Shown piece after piece: positions 58,751 to 64,000 of a stretch of DNA of 64,000 nucleotides (position 1 is the first letter of the stretch; the number at the start of each line of letters is the position of its first letter). A program made the translations under genes and the position numbers. The stretch comes from Hedera helix (lineage: Eukaryota > Streptophyta > Magnoliopsida > Apiales > Araliaceae): contig OX359266.1 of assembly GCA_947179155.2 (NCBI GenBank), forward strand, positions 13,654,098-13,718,097, given 5' to 3'. Below the pieces are notes generated by a model. It was not told where the DNA came from. It saw only the letters and a list, made by a program, of their open reading frames with translations, and did no database searches.

Positions 58751-59968
58751 ATGGTTTCTAGTTTGGCGTATCCATTTTCAACTTCTCAAACTCACAGTTC
58801 ATTAATTTAACCAAAATGTTGCCAAAAGTTGGTTCTTGTTGGATTGATTGGTGGTGAAAGGACGTTGTTGTCGAGGGATTTGAAGTCGGAGTAAAATAGA
58901 AGGATGTCATGGAGACGAGGTGGGGGTTGTGCGTAGAATGGCTATTGGTTCAATTTTTAGATTAGGTTTGTGTCTGGTTTAGATTATGCTCAATTTGAGT
59001 TAAGCAAAAAGGCATTTGAAGAATTGAAGGTAACTATTGTTATTAGCATTCCTTGTTATAATTGGGAGGGTAAACATCTACAGTTGGGTTTAGTTCCCTG
59101 AATAAAAATTTGATGTAATATAATAGTTTACGTAATATAATAGAATTATAATATAATAATAATAGGTTATCTGTTCTTACAACATATTTGTTTGGTTCGT
59201 TTTTTGTATTTATGTAGTAATTGCAATGTTATCATATTATATTCAAAATTGTGTTTGGTTCACTAAATTAAACAATTATATGTAATAAATAAATTAAATT
59301 ATCGATTATATGTAATAAATAAATTAAATTATAAGTCAAAATATCAAATAAATTGTAATTATTACTGTTATTTTTTATGACCTATTAAATTACTAATGTA
59401 ATGAGCTAATACATCCATCGATGAACATAATGAAAAACTTAGAAATCCATAATGGGCTGGCTAATACATGTAATATCACCCAAACAAAAAATATGTCAAA
59501 TGAATATAACAACATATTGCATTACAGAAGTATTATATTGATTTACCGCGAACCAAATGCTACCATATGTGTTACTACCAGCGTTAGTCCACATTAGGCC
59601 TTAGGTGAGGGTGTGCAAAAAAAAATTATATTATAGGGAGTTAATTAACGACTCTTTTTTTTTTTTTTTTTTTTTATCATAGGTGGCTTAAGTGTAAAAA
59701 AGTGTAAACCACACGTGAGTAAATTGCATTTTGCTCGATAAAAAAACTGAAACATAAAAAAATTATAATTATAATTATAATTTAATCTACTAAATTAATT
59801 AAAACTATAATTAATTAAATACCTTCAAATTAATTAAAACTATAATTTAAGGAGGATTTAAAAGCCACGTTACCATAATATAGATTAACAAGTGCAAAAC
59901 ACATAATTAGAGAAGAACAGGATTGTACAAGGAGAAACAAAGCAAAGCAAAGCAAAACAAAACAAAAA
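58751..59968. other. intergenic AT-rich sequence with MITE-like and poly(T) stretches
   Basis: No gene is recognised. TTTGTTTGGTTCG near 59188 and CGCGAACCAAATGC near 59546 are an inverse pair that could bound a small transposon. A poly(T) run lies at about 59657-59682. Repeated AAGCAAAGCAAAACAAAAC at 59940-59965 adjoins the stop of the armadillo-repeat gene and is probably in its 3'UTR. Confidence 0.4.
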
Positions 59969-61420
59969 TTAGACAAGACCAGGGTCCCAAGTGAGCTGCT
60001 CAGTGCTGGTTTGTCTCACAGACGCAGCGAGCCGTGCATCAGAAACACGGATCTGGATCAATCTATTCTGCATACTCTGGAATGAAGGAACATTTACAGC
60101 GTCCGATATTCTAGAACGTAGTAACGGATCCTCCGAAAAATTTACAAGGGCTTCTGCAGCATTGTCTCGTAGCTCCTCGGACTCGTCCTGCAATAATACC
60201 TCAGTGAGAAGAGGAATCGCCTCGGCATCAGCGAGGGCGACTCGATCCACTTCATTGTAACTCAACTGAGCAACAACACCGGAAACTTTCTCCCTTACAT
60301 CAATACGACCACCATTACTTAAAAGCTCAACAAGAAGTGGAATCGCGCCAGAGTTTTGGATAACAGAGAACGAATGCTTGTACCCCGACAGGTCCCACAG
60401 AACATCGGCTGCTGCAGCCTTGGCTTCATCGTCGTTTCCTCTAAGAATTCTCACCAAATGTTCAACAATAGTAACCGCGTTTGGTTCAGCAACAGCCAAA
60501 ATGCAAAATACATCCTCTGCAATGTCCTTACCCATGGGTTCAGTCCCTTGAAGAAGCTCGGCGTATAGAGGAATAGCTCCGGCTTGAGCAACCGGCCTAA
60601 TGAAATCAACATGAGACGATATTACACCAAGCGCATTACCAGCAACTAGTTTTGTTGAAGTATCTCCATCGCGAAGTAACTCAGTAAGCACCTGTATAGC
60701 ACCTGAATCAACGAGTATTCGCCTAGCTCTTCTAACCAATCCGAGGAATCCAATTGCCTGAGCAGCTCTAGTTCTAGAGATCATGCTGCCACATGCAGCA
60801 GATTCAACGAGAAAACCAACACCACCTAAACTAACAATTACCCTCCTAACCTCTCTCAACAGCGCCAATGCGCTCAAAATATCTAACAAGAACCGTTTCG
60901 AACCATCAGAGCAGGATTTTAACATACTAAGGATGATTTCTAGCCCACCAATTCTAACTACAATCATGCGATTAGCATCACCAAAGGTAACAATATTTCG
61001 TAGGCATTTTAGAAGAACTCCTTGTAGATGGCCTTCGGAATGCGGTAATAAGCTCAAAATGGAAGGAATGGCACCAGATTGGCCAATGATTAAAGCTAAC
61101 CGTCCCTCCCCCTGACAAGCAATGCATTTTAAGGAGTAAGCACAGGCTTTCAAAATTGATGTATTTGAAGTTGCAGAAGAACTTCCGAGTAGGCTAGCTA
61201 GGATTGGAACAAACTGTACTAATATGCTCTCGGGCGCATGGTTGGAAAGATGTGCAAGCTTGACTGTAGCTTGTAAACACAAAGCCTCACTCTCGCATGC
61301 AATAACATTTTGATAAAGATGGAGTGACTCCTCCCAGTTTGTGCTAGTCCATGGTTGTCTTCCCACCAACCCTGACTGATTCATTAATGAGTATATAAAG
61401 CCAGATAGACGATCATTCAC
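59969..61420 (-). CDS. armadillo-repeat protein, 483 aa
   Basis: This is the only clear host gene. It is one uninterrupted exon starting at ATG 61420 and ending TAA 59969-59971. An in-frame TGA immediately precedes the ATG, which supports this start. The protein is built almost entirely of ARM-type helical repeats of about 42 residues: SGAIPSILSLL, GGLEIILSMLKS, GGVGFLVESA, SGAIQVLTELLRDGD, AGAIPLYAELLQG, SGAIPLLVELLS, AEAIPLLTEVLLQ, followed by NAAEALVNFSE. There is no signal peptide, TM segment, U-box or other catalytic domain. A short C-terminal tail ends EQLTWDPGLV. ARM folds serve as protein-interaction scaffolds, and the partner and pathway cannot be read from the sequence. I do not assign an ortholog. 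Confidence 0.93.
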   Translation of the reverse strand: MNDRLSGFIYSLMNQSGLVGRQPWTSTNWEESLHLYQNVIACESEALCLQATVKLAHLSNHAPESILVQFVPILASLLGSSSATSNTSILKACAYSLKCIACQGEGRLALIIGQSGAIPSILSLLPHSEGHLQGVLLKCLRNIVTFGDANRMIVVRIGGLEIILSMLKSCSDGSKRFLLDILSALALLREVRRVIVSLGGVGFLVESAACGSMISRTRAAQAIGFLGLVRRARRILVDSGAIQVLTELLRDGDTSTKLVAGNALGVISSHVDFIRPVAQAGAIPLYAELLQGTEPMGKDIAEDVFCILAVAEPNAVTIVEHLVRILRGNDDEAKAAAADVLWDLSGYKHSFSVIQNSGAIPLLVELLSNGGRIDVREKVSGVVAQLSYNEVDRVALADAEAIPLLTEVLLQDESEELRDNAAEALVNFSEDPLLRSRISDAVNVPSFQSMQNRLIQIRVSDARLAASVRQTSTEQLTWDPGLV

Positions 61421-61439
61421 TGCACTTTTGTGTTGATAT

Positions 61440-63090
61440 CTAATATTAAAGGGGGGGAAAAGAATTAGCTAAAGAAAACAGAATCAATTACTTCCTGTAA
61501 TTAAAGCAACATCAATGAAAAATAACATTTTAGCATCTTTATTAGCTAGGTGGTTGGGGCTACTTAACCAAGGGTATCCATCCCAAATAAGAACCCCAGA
61601 AACATAACATTATAGCTTCTTTAATAGCTAAGTGGCTGGGCCTACTGAACTAAGGGTATCCATTCCAAATAATAATCCCCAGAAAGCCTTATGTAGGCAC
61701 AATATATGTTTACAGATATTTTAAACAACCAACAACTACGCACGAAACCATCAACATAAAATTCGGAGAGAGAGAAGGAAGATAAAAAGAAAAGAACATA
61801 TTGTCTACACTTGAGCAATTTAATACAAGGACACAAACTCCATTTCCCAATGAGCTAGTCTCGGAGAATGGTGAGATGCAAAACAACAATAATAGATTTA
61901 TGAAAAAAATAAATTTTGTTGCTTTGATGAAATAAAAAAATGTAGAATCCTTAAACAAGCGATGACAAATAATAAATTTAGAAACTAGCATATGAAGTGG
62001 TAGCATTTGGATTACTTGTTATCTTGGAGTTCCATGCAACAATTTAAGATAAGAGACTACACAAAAAATTTATAACAATGAAATACAGATTGCTTCTTCT
62101 TACCATTATATATTGTAATGTGTCAACCAGCCAAAAAACACCATAAAGAAAAAAATGAGTTCCGAGTAAATATTGCTTGTCAGGCTGATTACTTTAACCC
62201 CAGATGGACATGCTAGCTAGAAAAACTTAGCCAACTCCTCCTCAACTTTACAGTACCAAATTAAAATCTTAATACTTGATTCCTAAGATTAACACAAGCC
62301 AAAAACCCTGGATAATTTGTGCAAAACTTATCCTTACACGATAGTCATGCTCATTGCTGATTCAATTGACTAGCTCTTAAACACTACTGCTTTCTTGAAG
62401 TCTCAAGTCTAAACATATATACATATGTACGGAAACGTCACCTTACCATGCACCCAAAAAAAATTATAATAAAAACCTACCAGAACTTTACCAATCCAAG
62501 AACCACCATTATAGTCATCATCTTTGTTCTATAATACTTCCTCTGTTCCACAACACGAGTCACTTTTTGAAGTCAATTCACTAAATGAAAATTGATGTAA
62601 ACTTAAATAAGTTTTGAAAACAACAAATTTTGTCATTATTGTGACTTTTTAAATAGTTTACTGACAATTTTATTGACTAAAATCAAATGAATTCATTTCA
62701 ATTTTCAACTTCAGGATTTCATGAATTGATTTAAAATAGTCATAATGATAATCTTTTTTCTATAAAACTGGGTTATTAATGATTTAATTTAAAATTAATT
62801 AGCAACAACACGACCTCTTCAAATTTTTTCTCAAACTAAAATTTTCAATTCGTATTCACTCAACAATTTATAATCAAATGAAAACGAGAAATTATGGAGG
62901 ACCCAGTTCATGTATCAGAATTCAATAACATATGGTTTCAAAATTGGTATGAAATCTTCACGTTGAATTTAAAACAATTTAGCACAAATTAAGATTTAGG
63001 TTACTTGAAATCATAGCCAAAAATTAATTACAAGAAACACAAAGAACTTTGTAATCTAAAAACTTCGTCAAGAAGGAGAATCTTTCTTAC
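61440..63090 (-). other. inferred 5'UTR intron of the armadillo-repeat gene
   Basis: A donor ACG|GTAAGA is seen at 63091/63090. An acceptor TATTAG is seen at 61441-61440, 19 bp upstream of the start codon, after a C7 run. The 1651 bp between have no coding potential, and small open frames there are spurious. A 5'UTR intron is inferred and would need transcript support. Confidence 0.5.
61531..61685. repeat. ~80-bp tandem duplication in the 5'UTR intron
   Basis: Two diverged copies share TAGCTAGGTGG or TAGCTAAGTGG, then CTACTTAACCAAGGGTATCC or CTACTGAACTAAGGGTATCC, then CATCCCAAATAA or CATTCCAAATAA, and end CCCCAGAAA. They lie about 81 bp apart. Confidence 0.8.
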
Positions 63091-63180
63091 CGTATTTTAG
63101 CAGGGATTTGCAGATAAAATCATTCAGTCATTTCACAGATCCATAGACAGAACAATGGAGTAGTATCAAATCAAAAACTA
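63091..63180 (-). other. inferred 5'UTR exon 1 of the armadillo-repeat gene
   Basis: It is bounded by the GTAAGA donor at 63090 and, upstream, by a TATA box at 63201-63210. The transcription start is estimated near 63175. There is no ORF. This is inference from signals only. Confidence 0.4.
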
Positions 63181-63200
63181 CTAATGATAAAAACCCAACC

Positions 63201-63210
63201 CGTTTATAAT
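63201..63210 (-). promoter_or_regulatory. putative TATA box of the armadillo-repeat gene
   Basis: The minus strand reads ATTATAAACG, about 110 bp upstream of the inferred intron donor. A G-rich block follows just upstream. Confidence 0.45.
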
Positions 63211-63219
63211 GCAAAAGAA

Positions 63220-63249
63220 GGGGCGTGGGGGTGGGGCGGAGGGGGAGGC
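63220..63249 (+). promoter_or_regulatory. G-quadruplex-type block next to the armadillo-gene TATA box
   Basis: Four runs of four or five G are separated by 3-, 1- and 4-base spacers: GGGGCGTGGGGGTGGGG, then CGGA, then GGGGG. This satisfies the usual G4 pattern. It lies 10-40 bp upstream of the TATA box, with the G-rich strand being the gene's template strand. Confidence 0.75.
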
Positions 63250-63659
63250 CGAGTTATGTCAATGTTTGGCCCAACAATGCCTTCTTGGGCCACCATCAGC
63301 CTGTTGGTCTGTGGGTTAAGATATTGGGCTCTCCTACAACTCCCTTGTATTACTCGTATTACTATCAAATGTTGCCACTAAAAAGAGTAAAGATGATGCG
63401 GGCCAATTTCAGACATTGGAATTTCTGAAAACATTTATTGTGTTTAATATTTTTCTTCTTTCTTTTTAAAATAAAAATATGTTTCGATTTCTAATTGTTA
63501 AATTCGGAAAGATTTTAAAATTCAAGATTGAAGTGAATCAGATTAGAGTTTGAAAACAACAAATATTGTTAAAAGACCAAAGAAGATTTTAAAGGCTCCT
63601 AGAGTCATTTCTCAACTGCCAAGTTCATTTTAAATAAGCTTAAAGCTAACTTGGCAGCA

Positions 63660-64000
63660 CCCCCAACATCAGCTCCAACTACAGTAAAGTCGGGACTTAG
63701 CGACCAACCAGATTCAAATGAATCTGCCGTAAGATGGAAAGTGGACTTAATGTTCTAAAAAGAAAATCAGGTGAGGCCCGTCTGATTCGGAAGAATCAGT
63801 CCCTGTTGAGGGAAGATGACTTAGTATCCTGAGGAGATAAGATTGGACTTAGTAATCCGCTTGATTTTTAGTGAATTAGACCCTTAGTGGGAGGACTTAG
63901 TGTCCAGGATGCAGTGTCCAAATTGCAAGGACTTATTGTCTATTTATCCTTAGTAGAATATCCCTGCTCAACAGTGTGGAAGAGATGAGTAGGAGTAGTT
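63660..64000 (+). repeat. diverged copia LTR fragment with GGACTTAG repeats
   Basis: Units contain GGACTTAGCGACC, AGTGGACTTAATGTTC, GATGACTTAGTATCC, TTGGACTTAGTAATCC and GAGGACTTAGTGTCC, with CAGATTCAAATGAATCTG and CTGATTCGGAAGAATCAG spacers that are themselves short palindromes. This resembles the tandem module of the copia LTRs at 14275-14617 and 58190-58440 and continues past the window. Confidence 0.5.

Noticed and set aside
62530..62780. Stowaway-like MITE starting CTTCCTCTGTTCC
   Set aside because: Only one end resembles the MITE terminus. No matching inverted end or TA duplication was found.
63184..63428. Two overlapping plus-strand frames rich in Gly/Arg
   Set aside because: They run over the G-rich promoter block of the armadillo-repeat gene and have no domain or splice context.

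Overview
This is a repeat-dense, AT-rich stretch of a higher-plant nuclear genome, probably a eudicot. Ty1/copia, Ty3/gypsy, Mutator-like, CACTA and hAT-type elements lie nested in one another, and one recognisable host gene sits near the right end. GT-AG introns, TATA boxes shaped CTATAAATA, TG...CA-ended LTRs with 5-bp target duplications and a tRNA-iMet-like primer site all fit a plant. I see no tRNA, rRNA, CRISPR or bacterial feature.

Layout. 1-5.6 kb: decayed LTR-retrotransposon 3' noncoding and LTR sequence with AT and TAA microsatellites. 6.1-8.42 kb: decayed CACTA transposon with a recognisable right terminus. 8.42-16.67 kb: plus-strand copia element resembling the SIRE/Maximus lineage. 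It holds a 3' RT/RNase H remnant, an env-like coiled-coil gene split by a 1.44-kb insertion, a same-family solo LTR inserted backwards, and a PPT plus the first half of the 3' LTR. 16.67-39.19 kb: an older gypsy LTR split by a young tandem gypsy array and by a hAT-like MITE. 39.19-50.4 kb: decayed minus-strand copia element carrying a solo gypsy LTR. 50.39-57.2 kb: Mutator-like element with a complete-looking spliced transposase and a convergent Ulp1-type protease gene. 58.03-58.75 kb: sequence matching the missing second half of the plus-strand copia 3' LTR. 59.97-63.2 kb: armadillo-repeat gene on the minus strand with a 5'UTR intron. 63.66-64 kb: another copia LTR fragment.

The most striking structure is 18266-37258. 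Three LTRs of exactly 3104 bp alternate with two internal regions of 4840 and 4841 bp, all in the same orientation, and one ATTTA target duplication flanks the whole array. The encoded polyprotein is a chromodomain-bearing Ty3/gypsy type resembling the Tekay/Del clade. The copies are nearly identical, yet each carries its own inactivating lesion and both share an in-frame TAG inside gag. This fits one very young insertion enlarged by unequal LTR-LTR recombination, although an assembly or haplotype-merging artefact must be excluded.

The second notable system is the Mutator-like element. Its transposase reads open for 758 codons across three exons, a Ulp1-like protease gene lies beside it, and degenerate GTAACCAA-type motifs fill its noncoding parts. 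That combination matches what is known of Kaonashi-type (KI-MULE) elements. Boundaries and copy differences were read by eye and no alignment was run.
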